Source: Sthenelais limicola (lineage: Eukaryota > Annelida > Polychaeta > Phyllodocida > Sigalionidae). Taken from it: a stretch of DNA of 64,000 nt. The number at the start of each line of letters is the position of its first letter. Position 1 is the first letter of the stretch. Below, piece by piece: positions 9,862 to 19,210 of the stretch. The stretch is taken from NCBI GenBank assembly GCA_942159475.1, contig OW804096.1, positions 104,320,194 to 104,384,193 on the forward strand, in the 5' to 3' direction. A program made the translations under genes and the position numbers. The notes beneath the pieces were generated by a model. That model ran no database searches and was not told the origin of the DNA. It saw nothing but the letters and a program-made list of their open reading frames with translations.

Positions 9862-10116
9862 ATGCATCTTCAGACTCCTGGGACTGTAGGATTACTTGAT
9901 TCCAGTGAGAGCTCGATATGTTCGCTTTGTGGTAAAGACTGTACCGATGCCTGGCGACTGAAAAGGCACATGATGACCCACACGGGCGAGCGCCCATTCA
10001 GGTGTCCCTCATGTTCATATGCTACTACCCAAAAGTGCCACCTCACCGCTCACCTACGTCGCAAACATAGCGCAGACATTAACATTAACAAGAACGTGAA
10101 CTTTTCTGTTAATTGA
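9862..10116 (+). CDS. ZF-7: alternative last exon, two C2H2 fingers
   Basis: It shares the acceptor context, spacer and finger 1 of ZF-5. The 84-residue end has finger 1 at 20-40 (helix DAWRLKR) and finger 2 at 48-69 (helix QKCHLTA). Finger 2 is of the CPxCxYATTQ type seen in ZF-8, ZF-9 and ZF-11, not the ZF-5 type. The Asn-rich 15-residue tail (DININKNVN) is unlike that of ZF-5. Confidence 0.88.
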   Translation: MHLQTPGTVGLLDSSESSICSLCGKDCTDAWRLKRHMMTHTGERPFRCPSCSYATTQKCHLTAHLRRKHSADININKNVNFSVN

Positions 10117-10590
10117 ATGGGCCAAAGTTAAATGGTGATTTATACTACCATAATTGTATAAGTCTATGGAAGAATGCCAATGAACAAAGCGATTAGCATT
10201 GGGTCTTGAGTCCTAATGCTGCCTGTATATCTGTAGGGATAGATGTACTATGTTATTTCTTTTACAGTTCTATCTTAGTCCCCTCATGACTTATTTCTTA
10301 GTGCGGAGTGAAATTACAGAATTTTAGGTCGCATGTTTCTACCCATACCAGTAAAATGGTGGGACGGTTTACCTGAAGGCAATTGTCGAGATGAAATATG
10401 GAAGGATAACCTACTGATGTCAATCATAGGTCTGAATATTTGAAATCAGACGTCTTAAATTTGTGTCGGCTATGTGTCTTTGTCATACATTAAAAGAATT
10501 GAGGCTTCCGTAAAACTGCTGTTCCTTTTAATTTTTGTGTAAATGAAAGTCGAAGCCATGGAAGCTTTATTGGTTCTTTTGCTTTTTCAG
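10117..10590 (+). other. Non-coding interval with a faint finger relic
   Basis: At about 10324-10362 one frame reads FRSHVSTHTSKM, which resembles the end of a first finger and its linker. No cysteine pair, acceptor or second finger remains, so this is at best an old relic. Confidence 0.3.
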
Positions 10591-10896
10591 ATGTATTCAT
10601 ATCATGACTCCTTCAGGGGATCTTTACAAGGACACTCACGCTCTAGTATACGCTCTTGCCCCTTTTGCGGGAAGGTATTTAGCAACAAGTCAAAGCTTGA
10701 CCGGCACGTGAGAATTCACACAGGCGAAAAACCTTTTTCGTGTCCCCATTGTCATTATGCCACAAATCAGAAAGAAAATCTCAGGTCTCATATTACCTAC
10801 AAGCATACATTCAAGAAATCATCCGAACAAGGCCAAAAACATAATCCGGAGGCTAAATCTCTGACCCTAACTAAGTCAAATATTGAATTTGACTAG
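10591..10896 (+). CDS. ZF-8: alternative last exon, two C2H2 fingers with long basic tail
   Basis: The acceptor TTTTGCTTTTTCAG|ATG is strong. The 101-residue end has finger 1 at 23-43 (helix NKSKLDR) and finger 2 at 51-72 (helix QKENLRS). A 29-residue Lys/Ser/Thr-rich tail follows. Only 55 bp separate its stop from the next exon, so no separate 3' UTR and poly(A) site fits between them unless the message ends beyond ZF-9 or later. Confidence 0.88.
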   Translation: MYSYHDSFRGSLQGHSRSSIRSCPFCGKVFSNKSKLDRHVRIHTGEKPFSCPHCHYATNQKENLRSHITYKHTFKKSSEQGQKHNPEAKSLTLTKSNIEFD

Positions 10897-10951
10897 AGGG
10901 AACAAATGATGCGAGAGCTGAAGAGTGAATGTTTATCTTTGTTACTTCCAG

Positions 10952-11188
10952 GTTGTACCTTCTATTCTTGGCCACAATAGAGGAACCTGTTCTCCTGGTT
11001 ACAGTGGTAACAAGCGATATATATGCGAAGTTTGTGGAAAGAACTGTGGCGATAACTGGAGGCTGAAGAGACATACACTCATACATACTGGCGAAAGACC
11101 CTTTTCCTGTCCTCATTGTCAGTGGACAACCAATCAAATGGCGTCATTGAAAAAACATATTGCTAACAAACATAAGACTGCGCAGTAA
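10952..11188 (+). CDS. ZF-9: alternative last exon, two C2H2 fingers
   Basis: The acceptor is TTTGTTACTTCCAG|GTT. The 78-residue end has finger 1 at 25-45 (helix DNWRLKR) and finger 2 at 53-74 (helix QMASLKK). The linker is TGERPFS and the tail is KTAQ. It belongs to the compact ZF-8 to ZF-13 group with intervals of only 55-280 bp. Confidence 0.88.
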   Translation, partial: VVPSILGHNRGTCSPGYSGNKRYICEVCGKNCGDNWRLKRHTLIHTGERPFSCPHCQWTTNQMASLKKHIANKHKTAQ

Positions 11189-11295
11189 TAAACCCCCGAA
11201 CTGTATCTGTATTTGACACCTCGTTGTCTGTTCGGATGCTGATATTAATGAAGAAGATACTTATATGTCATGATATGAATCTTGTTTTTATTCAG

Positions 11296-11547
11296 GACCA
11301 ACTTGGCGAATCTCCAGTAAAACAAACCAACAAAACCGGTCAGCCTCGACCCCTTCACATATGTACAATGTGTGGGAAAGGCTGCCGAGACAGGTGGAAA
11401 CTTCAGAGACATTTCCGAACCCACACTGGCGAGAAACCCTTTACCTGTCCCGTTTGTCTGCAAGCTTACTCCCAAAGGGAACATCTCGCAGCTCACTATA
11501 GTAAAAAGCATTCAGTCAACGTAGGAAAACCCGAAGGAGCACTATAG
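11296..11547 (+). CDS. ZF-10: alternative last exon, two C2H2 fingers
   Basis: The acceptor is CTTGTTTTTATTCAG|GAC. The 83-residue end has finger 1 at 23-43 (helix DRWKLQR) and finger 2 at 51-72 (helix QREHLAA). The first codon is Asp, one of only four such exons. The spacer is rich in Gln, Asn, Thr and Pro. Confidence 0.88.
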   Translation, partial: DQLGESPVKQTNKTGQPRPLHICTMCGKGCRDRWKLQRHFRTHTGEKPFTCPVCLQAYSQREHLAAHYSKKHSVNVGKPEGAL

Positions 11548-11685
11548 GGCTATTGGCGCGTTTCATATGGTGCGGAGATATTTCATTTGTCTGAAAGTCG
11601 GTTGTCATCGTGATGGGTCTCTTCCCATAGCTATCTCGACCCATATCCCTGGCAAAATTGACTTTTCCTTTTTGGTTATTTTCAG

Positions 11686-11922
11686 GCTCCCATGTCCTTA
11701 GAAAGCAGGCCCTTGAACACGGAGGAATCTGCTGGTTGTACATGTCCTTACTGCGGAAGAGATTGCTTTGACTCATGGCGACTGAGGAGACATGTTAGAA
11801 CCCATACTGGCGAGAAGCCATATGGGTGTCCCCATTGTAGTTACACGACCAACCAAAAATCCAATGTCAAACTCCACGTTTCCAAAATCCATAGATTCGT
11901 ACTAAGTAACATTCGACCTTAG
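11686..11922 (+). CDS. ZF-11: alternative last exon, two C2H2 fingers
   Basis: The acceptor is TTTTTGGTTATTTTCAG|GCT. The 78-residue end has finger 1 at 20-40 (helix DSWRLRR) and finger 2 at 48-69 (helix QKSNVKL). Both helices resemble those of ZF-9, indicating common origin. This is the only intact exon whose first codon is Ala. Confidence 0.88.
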   Translation, partial: APMSLESRPLNTEESAGCTCPYCGRDCFDSWRLRRHVRTHTGEKPYGCPHCSYTTNQKSNVKLHVSKIHRFVLSNIRP

Positions 11923-12046
11923 TAACGATTTTATTTCTGTGAAAACCATCGTTAACTAATAGAATGTGAGCGCTTATTGTCTCATACCTCAGATACGCCA
12001 TTACAGTGCTAGTTAATTTTACCTGGGCGTTTTTGTATGGTTACAG

Positions 12047-12334
12047 ATGCTTGGCGCCCTGGGAATTAGCCGGAAGGAAAGTTGGTGCGTGCAAAGGAAG
12101 TCTATGCCTTACAAAGGACACCCGTGTCCAGTATGTGGCAAAGTGTTTCCTTATAACTCAAACCTCCAGATGCACATTCGCGTTCATACAGGGGAAAAAC
12201 CATACTCATGCCAAGAGTGTGGTCGGAAGTTTAACCAGAAAATTTCCCTCACCAAACATAGCCAAAAGCATCATGGCATAACCAGGTCTTTGGGACCAGC
12301 TTATGGTCTGGAGACCCCTCACGAATCTTCATAA
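12047..12334 (+). CDS. ZF-12: alternative last exon, two C2H2 fingers
   Basis: The acceptor is TTTTTGTATGGTTACAG|ATG. The 95-residue end has finger 1 at 27-47 (helix YNSNLQM) and finger 2 at 55-75 (helix QKISLTK). Finger 2 ends HSQKHH, so either of two spacings could supply the last His. The 19-residue tail is Gly/Pro/Ser-rich. Confidence 0.88.
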   Translation: MLGALGISRKESWCVQRKSMPYKGHPCPVCGKVFPYNSNLQMHIRVHTGEKPYSCQECGRKFNQKISLTKHSQKHHGITRSLGPAYGLETPHESS

Positions 12335-12616
12335 TGCCAGAGTATGAGGATCCAACTTGAAATATGCGTGCTCTTCTCATTCTCACAAGTGGCTTCAAAT
12401 TAATTTGTTTTCATTCATTATCACTGCAACTGATAGGTCTAATGAACATTCCACTCGGGGAGCCATTGATCCAGTAGAAACAGGACCAGATGTCTTGTCC
12501 TCATCGTGTAGGATCAGCTTCCGTTGCGAAATTATGTTGGTGAAATTAATGAAGCTTGAAGATAGCGTTTAAGGGGTGTTGTGCCCATTCTTATGAAGTT
12601 TTTCATATGGTTGCAG

Positions 12617-12829
12617 ATATTCACTGGACCCATCATTGGCACTGGGATACAAAGCCAGCCACGTGGATATCCATGTAAAAGGTGTTTGTACGTCGCTGAC
12701 AGGCCGTCGCGACTTGAGAACCACGTGAGAAAACATACTGGTGAAAAGCCATTTGGCTGTGAAATTTGTGGTCAAAGGTTCTCCCAAAAATGCCATCGTG
12801 ATCAACATTTCCGGCGAAGGCATTTATGA
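12617..12829 (+). CDS. ZF-13: alternative last exon, two C2H2 fingers
   Basis: The acceptor is TTTCATATGGTTGCAG|ATA. The 70-residue end has finger 1 at 20-40 (CKRCLYVAD, helix RPSRLEN) and finger 2 at 48-69 (helix QKCHRDQ). Finger 2 has Arg at the usual hydrophobic helix position +4, which may weaken its fold. The stop comes two codons after the last His. AATAAA follows 280 bp later. Confidence 0.87.
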   Translation: MFTGPIIGTGIQSQPRGYPCKRCLYVADRPSRLENHVRKHTGEKPFGCEICGQRFSQKCHRDQHFRRRHL

Positions 12830-13373
12830 TATTCAATGAATAGAAGAATTCATCCACCTTTTGTAGAATATGCTTGCCCCGTTAAGCGTCTCAAAAGAGA
12901 GGAGATTAATCTAATGGGGAGGATAGAAAGAACATTTTGTAAAGGTCTGTTGGAAATAGTTTTCATGGAAGATTATTTTGTTTTGTAAACGTCATAGATA
13001 TTCATTGAGTTACCATGGAAGGTGGAAGTTTATTTTATTTTTTAAATGTCACAGACATTGAGTTACCATTCTTTTTACGAAGTGGCGTTGTGTTACCGAA
13101 TTGTAATGAATAAAATTCTGAATTTGGATAATTGGTTGCATGTTTTATTTTTTCCGTAGATTAGTCTCAAAATCATCCGGATATACTCATTCTCTATCCA
13201 TGCGGAACTATGAGTCGTTCCTAGTAAAACACAAGTACAATGTACACAATTTTCAAACATTCTGTTTCGTCACCGTACAGAAGTCGCAGTCCTTTAAACT
13301 CTTAACCGGGGTGCAGAGAGAATTTTGTTTAAAGTACACCAAAATGACAGTTTTTTATTTGTTGTGGTTTCAG
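12830..13373 (+). other. Non-coding interval after ZF-13
   Basis: It holds the poly(A) candidate at 13109. Two imperfect copies of an ATTGAGTTACCATGG-type segment lie at about 13002 and 13058. Nothing else is seen. Confidence 0.5.
13109..13114 (+). other. Candidate poly(A) signal for ZF-13 (and upstream ends)
   Basis: AATAAA, followed by a GT-rich stretch (TTGGTTGCATGTTTTATTTTTT) that would suit a downstream element. It is the first AATAAA after the crowded ZF-8 to ZF-13 group and may serve several of them. Confidence 0.55.
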
Positions 13374-13640
13374 GTGAGGGCACCAGAGTCACGAAATAAG
13401 TTAGTTATGGGCAGCCAGTTCACATCTGGATTCCATTGCTCAGTGTGTGGACTGGTTGCAAAGTCCAACGCGGCCTTAGTAGTACATATGAGATCGCACA
13501 CAGGAGTAAGGCCCCACGTCTGTCCTGCGTGTCAAAAATCATTCACACAAAGTGGCAACATGTACCGCCATGCACGCACTGCCCATGGCATTGAGAAACC
13601 TGAGGAGAGAACAATGAGCCAACTTCAGGGCACAACCTAG
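13374..13640 (+). CDS. ZF-14: alternative last exon, two C2H2 fingers
   Basis: The acceptor is TTTTTTATTTGTTGTGGTTTCAG|GTG. The 88-residue end has finger 1 at 22-42 (CGLVAK, helix SNAALVV) and finger 2 at 50-71 (helix QSGNMYR), with the linker TGVRPHV. The finger 1 loop lacks the usual aromatic (VAK for xxF), as in ZF-15 to ZF-19. A QSGNxxR helix also occurs in ZF-25 and ZF-26. Confidence 0.88.
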   Translation: MRAPESRNKLVMGSQFTSGFHCSVCGLVAKSNAALVVHMRSHTGVRPHVCPACQKSFTQSGNMYRHARTAHGIEKPEERTMSQLQGTT

Positions 13641-13732
13641 ATTTTGTATGCAATATTCTTGATTGAGAACTGTAAATGTGTATTATTCGTGTATATGGCC
13701 AGCATCCAGACCTTCTGCTGTTATGGTTTCAG

Positions 13733-14014
13733 ATGATGAAACGCGGAAGTTGTTGGACTGATGACGGAACTCGCTCTACAATGCCAGCTTGTCACGTCTG
13801 TGGTCTTATCTCATCGTCACATGCCTCCCTCAGAGTGCATATGAGAATACATACGGGCGACAGGCCTCACGCTTGCCATCTCTGTCCGATGTCATTTGCT
13901 CAGAAAGGCAATCTTAATGTTCATATACGGAAGCGTCATGGCATTATCCCAGACTCGAACCGCAAATCAAACACTCCCAGCCTTGACAAAATTAATGACG
14001 ATGATCAAAGTTAA
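13733..14014 (+). CDS. ZF-15: alternative last exon, two C2H2 fingers
   Basis: The acceptor is GCTGTTATGGTTTCAG|ATG. The 93-residue end has finger 1 at 20-40 (helix SHASLRV), linker TGDRPHA, and finger 2 at 48-69 (helix QKGNLNV). The 24-residue tail is Asn/Ser/Asp-rich. It is only 92 bp beyond ZF-14 and shares its acceptor context and the HMRxHTGxRPH segment. Confidence 0.88.
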   Translation: MMKRGSCWTDDGTRSTMPACHVCGLISSSHASLRVHMRIHTGDRPHACHLCPMSFAQKGNLNVHIRKRHGIIPDSNRKSNTPSLDKINDDDQS

Positions 14015-14354
14015 TTGTATTCGGTTTTGTTGGTGTAGTTAAGGCTTGAAGACTTGCAAATGATAAATGTTCCACTTATGAAAGTGTATGCCCAGCTGTT
14101 GTCTGGTCTATCGCCTTGGTTGTACAATATCGAAAAGCCTCTTGATAATATATCAGAAAGTCTGGTGTAGAGGCTTGGAAATATTTTTAGGATATTTAAA
14201 AATAAATAGAGGCAACAATTTCCAGCTTGTGGTGTCTGTTGATAAACCAGTTCATTCATCGGATGTGTTAGAATCCTAGATATTTATTTTTAAAAAGGTT
14301 TGCACCCTTCAGATCTCGTACACATCAGGACTTCATTGTCAATTGTAATTGCAG
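14015..14354 (+). other. Short non-coding interval after ZF-15
   Basis: It holds the poly(A) candidate at 14201. No other feature seen. Confidence 0.5.
14201..14206 (+). other. Candidate poly(A) signal for ZF-15
   Basis: AATAAA 187 bp after the stop, within an A-rich run. Confidence 0.45.
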
Positions 14355-14618
14355 GTAAACCTGGACTTCCAACAAGGGCCAAATACAAATCTGGCATGGG
14401 GAAAAGCTGTCTGTCAAATATGCGGATACTGTGCATCCAACAAAAGCAAATTGGTCGTTCACATGAGATCTCACACAGGCGCTAAACCATACTCCTGTGA
14501 CGTGTGCAATTTCTCCTTTAGTCAGGTCAACAATCTCTACAGACACTTACGAACCAAACACCCTGTTGAAGCTCCTGATCTCCTTGCAAAAATACAGCAA
14601 AATACCTCCAGTGCATAA
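14355..14618 (+). CDS. ZF-16: alternative last exon, two C2H2 fingers
   Basis: The acceptor is CATTGTCAATTGTAATTGCAG|GTA. The 87-residue end has finger 1 at 20-40 (helix NKSKLVV), linker TGAKPYS, and finger 2 at 48-69 (helix QVNNLYR). After the last His, PVEAPDLLA is shared exactly with ZF-17, so the two are tandem copies diverged mainly in the helices. Confidence 0.88.
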   Translation, partial: VNLDFQQGPNTNLAWGKAVCQICGYCASNKSKLVVHMRSHTGAKPYSCDVCNFSFSQVNNLYRHLRTKHPVEAPDLLAKIQQNTSSA

Positions 14619-15407
14619 TATATAACTTCACGAAATTGATGATGAAAAGCTAGAAAATCAATCATTGATTTAAACATACTGAATATATATAGGCACATCT
14701 CTGACTTCTTGGATTTTCCCGTTGAATCCACTATTTCATTTTGGTGACACTTTTATTTTCCCAAGCACCTGAAAAGGTTGGGTATTGACCTTTGATATTT
14801 GAAGTTTGAAACAGAACAACTATTCTTAAAGGGGTAAGATCAATATGTTGACTTAATGTCAATTTTAAATGTAATCGTGGATTTCCATGACTTGCATAGG
14901 TATGATCATTTGGGTGGTTTATCAAAGTTACGTATTCATTAGATTATTTGATATTTGCAAATATAGTTGGAGTGGAGTTGCTGGGTCCATTTAAATCAGA
15001 AGGAAGCAGCTCGTAGCTGCCAACTCACTATGGTGGAGGTTTTGGTACCAGCTAGGGGAGTCAGTCTGCTACCCACTACACTTACTCCAGTACCATCCGC
15101 GTTTGCATAAGCCAGAAACTATTTATAGTACACAATTAGGTCAGCAACTTTCTGCTCTCGTGGACAGGTTACAGGGCCGGCGGCGACATGAGAAACTGAT
15201 TTTTAATCCTTAAATCCTCCAAATCCACTTTTTCCTAGCATTAATCCTTCAGGGTATTGATTACTGACATAATCATCTGGCACATATTGGAAATTGAAGC
15301 AAACTTTCGAAAAATCGGGATCTCAGTGATATGTATCACTTTAAGTTATCCGGGTCTTTAATTTCCAAATGAAAGCCTGAAAACAATTCTGCGAATTTTG
15401 CTTTCAG
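14619..15407 (+). repeat. Non-coding interval with copy 1 of a dispersed repeat
   Basis: About 15225-15341 (from ATTAATCCTTCAGGGTATTG to TATCACTTTA) resembles 26888-27001, with perhaps two thirds of positions matching by eye. Nothing coding is seen. Confidence 0.4.
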
Positions 15408-15677
15408 ATGGACTTTAATCCACGCACACATGACCCCTGCAATAAACACCATGGACGATTCACATGTGAGATATGTGGACAGGTAACCACGCACAGGAGC
15501 AACCTTGTAGTTCACATGAGATCCCACACAGGCGCTAAACCTTTCTGCTGTGACGTGTGTGGTTCCTCCTTTAGTCGGGACAGCAATCTCTACAGACACT
15601 TACGAACTAAACACCCTGTTGAAGCTCCTGATCTCCTGGCAAATAGACCGAGGAATATCTCCTGGCAAAAAGCCTGA
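15408..15677 (+). CDS. ZF-17: alternative last exon, two C2H2 fingers
   Basis: The acceptor is TGCGAATTTTGCTTTCAG|ATG. The 89-residue end has finger 1 at 20-40 (helix HRSNLVV) and finger 2 at 48-69 (helix RDSNLYR). Compared with ZF-16, the [12 protein letters not shown] and [18 protein letters not shown] segments are the same and the DNA-facing positions differ. The intron end GCGAATTTTG is shared with ZF-18. Confidence 0.88.
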   Translation: MDFNPRTHDPCNKHHGRFTCEICGQVTTHRSNLVVHMRSHTGAKPFCCDVCGSSFSRDSNLYRHLRTKHPVEAPDLLANRPRNISWQKA

Positions 15678-16007
15678 AGAATACCTCCAGTACATTTGCC
15701 TTTCCATGAAAGTAATGATTAAAATCTAGGAGTAGAACCTACTTCTAGATTTTCTATCAAGTGTAGCAATGTCTTTTCGAGCAACATGTCCCACTGAACA
15801 ATCCATAGGATGCTAAGACATACGTGGGTGTATCCCTCTTGGGTGACACTTATCAATCACTTGGAAGCTAAACGGAATAAATCCCTTCGGGCTTGGGTTA
15901 GACAGGTGGTGGGGCATGAAATCAGAGACACTCATATTGTGATTGATTGTTTGCTTATAATTTCAACATGGCAGTCTGAAACAAAAGTTTGCGAATTTTG
16001 ATTTCAG
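15678..16007 (+). other. Short non-coding interval
   Basis: No feature seen apart from the duplicated intron end (TTTGCGAATTTTGATTTCAG) next to ZF-18. Confidence 0.5.
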
Positions 16008-16235
16008 ATGGACGTCTATCCCAGCACTAATGGCCCGTTTAAACGTGTGTCATCATTCACGTGTGATGTATGTGGCTATGCAGCTTTAAGCAGTAGCAAA
16101 TTAAGCATTCATTTGAGATCCCATACTGGTGACAAACCGCACACCTGTCCTCAGTGTGGCAAAAGCTACAGTCAAATTGGCAGCATGAACAAACACATTC
16201 GCCAGGCTCATTCGCAGTGCCTATCTGATGACTGA
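16008..16235 (+). CDS. ZF-18: alternative last exon, two C2H2 fingers
   Basis: The acceptor is GCGAATTTTGATTTCAG|ATG. The 75-residue end has finger 1 at 19-39 (helix SSSKLSI), linker TGDKPHT, and finger 2 at 47-68 (helix QIGSMNK). Both this and ZF-17 open with Met-Asp, supporting shared descent, but finger 2 is of another type. Confidence 0.88.
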   Translation: MDVYPSTNGPFKRVSSFTCDVCGYAALSSSKLSIHLRSHTGDKPHTCPQCGKSYSQIGSMNKHIRQAHSQCLSDD

Positions 16236-16722
16236 GGATGGGAAGATGTGCACTAAGGTCAGAGTGGCGTGCATTGGAAACCCATTCAGTTCCCAATAAC
16301 CTAAAAACTTTATATTCACCGGAATAACATTGTATACACCACCGGAATCGATTTGGATACATGTGGTCCAAAGTTTTAAATATGACCAGGCGACTTTCCG
16401 AAGTGATCCAACTTCTCTGCCGTTGAAGAAAGAATTTAGTTATCGGATTTTTTTTTATCTCTGGATCTTGTTCCTACGAAGTTTGAAGTTCATCTTTGTT
16501 CTGTTGGGGAAATAAACGGCTCTTCACTAGATTATGTTCTTTATTATTCTTGATTTAGGGGAAATGATTTCAATTTCAGGTCCAACTATGAAGACATCAG
16601 TAGACAGTTACAGAGGTGAAGACACACTCTTTTACAAATTAAGACTTGTCTATAAGCTTGTCCTATCAAAAGTTTCCCAAACATGCTAGCTTCCCTGACG
16701 AATGATGGTTGTTCACTTTCAG
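16236..16722 (+). other. Non-coding interval after ZF-18
   Basis: It holds the poly(A) candidate at 16511. No finger motif. A GGTTTTCAATTTCAG-like acceptor at about 16579 leads into no open finger frame. Confidence 0.5.
16511..16516 (+). other. Candidate poly(A) signal for ZF-18
   Basis: AATAAA 276 bp after the stop, followed by a TGTTCTTTATTATTCTTG stretch. Confidence 0.5.
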
Positions 16723-16959
16723 GTGGCCACACAGCCGTTGCCTACGCCCAGCTCATCGAAGAGGTACACATGTTATATTTGTGGCTATGTGGCCTCCACA
16801 TCTTCTTTACTTAAGTCACATAACCGGACTCACACAGGAGAAAGGCCCTATGCCTGCCCTATATGTAAGAAAAGGTTCACCCAGAGCGGCACAATGTATA
16901 GACACATGCAGACCTTGCATAGGCCATTGCCCCAGTCAAACTCAACCCAAAAGGACTAG
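16723..16959 (+). CDS. ZF-19: alternative last exon, two C2H2 fingers
   Basis: The acceptor is GGTTGTTCACTTTCAG|GTG. The 78-residue end has finger 1 at 17-37 (helix TSSLLKS) and finger 2 at 45-66 (helix QSGTMYR). The CGYVAS loop links it to ZF-16 and ZF-18. The tail is Pro/Ser/Gln-rich. Confidence 0.88.
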   Translation: MATQPLPTPSSSKRYTCYICGYVASTSSLLKSHNRTHTGERPYACPICKKRFTQSGTMYRHMQTLHRPLPQSNSTQKD

Positions 16960-17019
16960 TCCATCTATCCAAGTCCTATACTGAATGAGCCACTTGTGAC
17001 TCTTGTCCTCTTTTTACAG

Positions 17020-17271
17020 ATGGAAGCAAGGAATCCACCGCCAACATTCCGCCAGTCCGTGGGCTCTAGCTCCCGCCTTCATTTGTGCAACATATGCGGG
17101 AATACTCTTAAAACTTCATACAATTTACTCGTCCACATGCGATCGCACACTGGAGAAAGGCCATACATGTGTCCCTTCTGTAATAAGTCAGGAAACCATA
17201 GCAGTAACATGACCAAGCACATTAGGGTGGTACATGGTGTCCCCAATTATAGTTTTAAGAAACGTGTCTAA
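17020..17271 (+). CDS. ZF-20: alternative last exon, two C2H2 fingers with atypical loops
   Basis: The acceptor is CTTGTCCTCTTTTTACAG|ATG. The 83-residue end has finger 1 at 23-43 (CGNTLK, helix TSYNLLV) and finger 2 at 51-72 (CNKSGN, helix HSSNMTK). Both fingers lack the conserved Phe of the loop, so the fold may be looser. The zinc ligands are all present. Confidence 0.86.
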   Translation: MEARNPPPTFRQSVGSSSRLHLCNICGNTLKTSYNLLVHMRSHTGERPYMCPFCNKSGNHSSNMTKHIRVVHGVPNYSFKKRV

Positions 17272-18338
17272 TCCAAATTATAGTCGTGGTAATTGAATAG
17301 CACGAGTGAACATCCACATTTCAGCTAAAGCTATGTTGGATGCATACTGAAACTACCTCTTTGCTTTCTAACCTGAAAATCCTTTCCGATCACCTAGTAC
17401 TGGCTGTCCATATTTAATGTTATTTCATTAAAGCAAGAAAGTGACTAGAGGACTCGTTATGTCATGAAATTCGAGGCCCTCACCTACTCTTTACAAGTTC
17501 TGGGATAGGGGGTGTGGACAAGTACTTAAAAGAAAAAATGTGGGTGTGAAACTACTATAGATCCCGTATTGCTCATTTAATTTTGATATACAATGCGTTC
17601 TGTGAACAAACCTTCAGTGGTTATCCAAAAAAAGAGAACTACGGTTAAGTTGTACTGGCAGGAGGACCAAGTCATTTCACTCTCAAGCCACACCAGGGAC
17701 ATGTGACATTTGATCCGTAATAACTTTTGAAGGCAGTGACTGAACTCCAAATATTACAAGTCACACTACTGACCTCTAGACACGTTAGTTTTTTTTCTAG
17801 TAGGTGTTAACTCCGTTACGATTGTAGCATGGATCATTTAGAGTCATCGTTGGAACAGCTTTTTAACTTAATAAAGAAGCAACACTAAATTAAATTTTGC
17901 ATTTTAGTTGGTTTATTCCTTATTTGGAGGAAAAGTAGGGTTGATGATAGTATGACTAGCATAAGGAATCGACAGGGAGGCGATATGCCAAAAGGTGCAG
18001 GTGCAGACTGACTCCAAACCTCTTCCAAGTTGGTTTGGTAGGCTATGTCCTTGTCACCTCCCGTCAACCATTCCAAGATTATATTTAGTCTGTCTGGAAA
18101 GCTCAATGGGTTATAACCACCTTAGGCAGAGACTAAAATATTGGTGCATAATCCCGAGGTGAAGGTAACGGTTGGGCACCAAACCTTGCACCTGGATCCC
18201 TTGGTCATTATTTCTTTTGCTAATCTTTAAAAGTATACCATCCCATCAAAAAATAATTATCTCGCGTGTACGTCAGTGGGCACGGATATATGCTCTGATC
18301 AAAACACCCAAGTCAAATTTATTTTTTTTCACTTGCAG
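17272..18338 (+). other. Non-coding interval, about 1.07 kb
   Basis: It holds the poly(A) candidate at 17870. No finger motif on either strand; the minus-strand frame 17885-18106 has no recognisable domain. Confidence 0.5.
17870..17875 (+). other. Candidate poly(A) signal downstream of ZF-20
   Basis: AATAAA 599 bp after the stop; a more distant match than most. Confidence 0.35.
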
Positions 18339-18566
18339 ATGCTGGGAATTATCCCTAGCTTATCAAGGCCAATGCCCCAGTCGCAATGTGCCAAACATAC
18401 TTGTGACGTCTGTGGCAAGCAGATGCTCTCTGCCTGGAGCTTGAATATGCATAAGCGCGTGCACACCGGTGACCGACCTTTCGTCTGCTCTGTCTGTGGT
18501 CTCAGTTTTACCCAGAAAGGAAGCATGCTTCGTCATCACAAAACACGTCACCCCCAGCAAATGTGA
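18339..18566 (+). CDS. ZF-21: alternative last exon, two C2H2 fingers
   Basis: The acceptor is TTTATTTTTTTTCACTTGCAG|ATG, with a very strong pyrimidine tract. The 75-residue end has finger 1 at 22-42 (CGKQML, helix SAWSLNM) and finger 2 at 50-71 (helix QKGSMLR), with the linker TGDRPFV. The tail is four residues. Confidence 0.88.
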   Translation: MLGIIPSLSRPMPQSQCAKHTCDVCGKQMLSAWSLNMHKRVHTGDRPFVCSVCGLSFTQKGSMLRHHKTRHPQQM

Positions 18567-18587
18567 TCACCAGAGAGACCTTTTAAT

Positions 18588-18609
18588 CTATATATATATA
18601 TATATATAT
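18588..18609. repeat. TA microsatellite
   Basis: About eleven TA units just after the ZF-21 stop, then TGTATAATATAT. Confidence 0.9.
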
Positions 18610-18788
18610 GTATAATATATAGGACTCTAGCCATTCATTCATTCGTTAAGAATGAAAGTCTGGATCAAAATATGTAAGAGCTCTCTGAAGACAGGTCTTG
18701 TGGAACACTCATTTTGTACGCGTATTATGTAATGGAATTAATTGGTGGGAAGGTTCTAATAACACGTGTATCGTTACTGTCTTTTCAG

Positions 18789-19058
18789 ATGACAAAGGTA
18801 CTGGCTAATTTGAAATATGTACCGCTGCTGGAACAAACAAATCGAAATCCCAATTATCGATGCTATATTTGTGGCAAGGAATGCCGTGCTCGGTCTGTGC
18901 TGGAAAAGCATTTATTGGTACACACCGGCGACAAGCCGTTTCCTTGCCCCGTGTGTGGTGCAAGATTCAACCAGAAGTCCAGCATGACGCGCCACTTAAA
19001 GACTCTGCATAAGTCGCCAGTGTTTTCACTATCTGGCATCCAAAGAAAACTCGAATAA
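18789..19058 (+). CDS. ZF-22: alternative last exon, two C2H2 fingers
   Basis: The acceptor is CGTTACTGTCTTTTCAG|ATG. The 89-residue end has finger 1 at 25-45 (helix ARSVLEK), linker TGDKPFP, and finger 2 at 53-74 (helix QKSSMTR). The stop codon TAA is inside an AATAAA (19054-19059). Confidence 0.88.
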   Translation: MTKVLANLKYVPLLEQTNRNPNYRCYICGKECRARSVLEKHLLVHTGDKPFPCPVCGARFNQKSSMTRHLKTLHKSPVFSLSGIQRKLE

Positions 19059-19059
19059 A
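19054..19059 (+). other. Candidate poly(A) signal overlapping the ZF-22 stop
   Basis: AATAAA spans the stop codon. If used it would leave almost no 3' UTR. ATTAAA at 19575 is an alternative further on. Confidence 0.3.
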
Positions 19060-19210
19060 TTTAAGACCTTACAAACGAAAATAGCAAATATACTTGGGTC
19101 AATTTGATTTCTCCATAGGATTTACAACATGGGATATGTAAAAGCCAAATCTGGACTGTTGGATTAGGTTTAGAGGGAGATCATAACTTTCTTTCTTTAT
19201 TTCATTCCAG

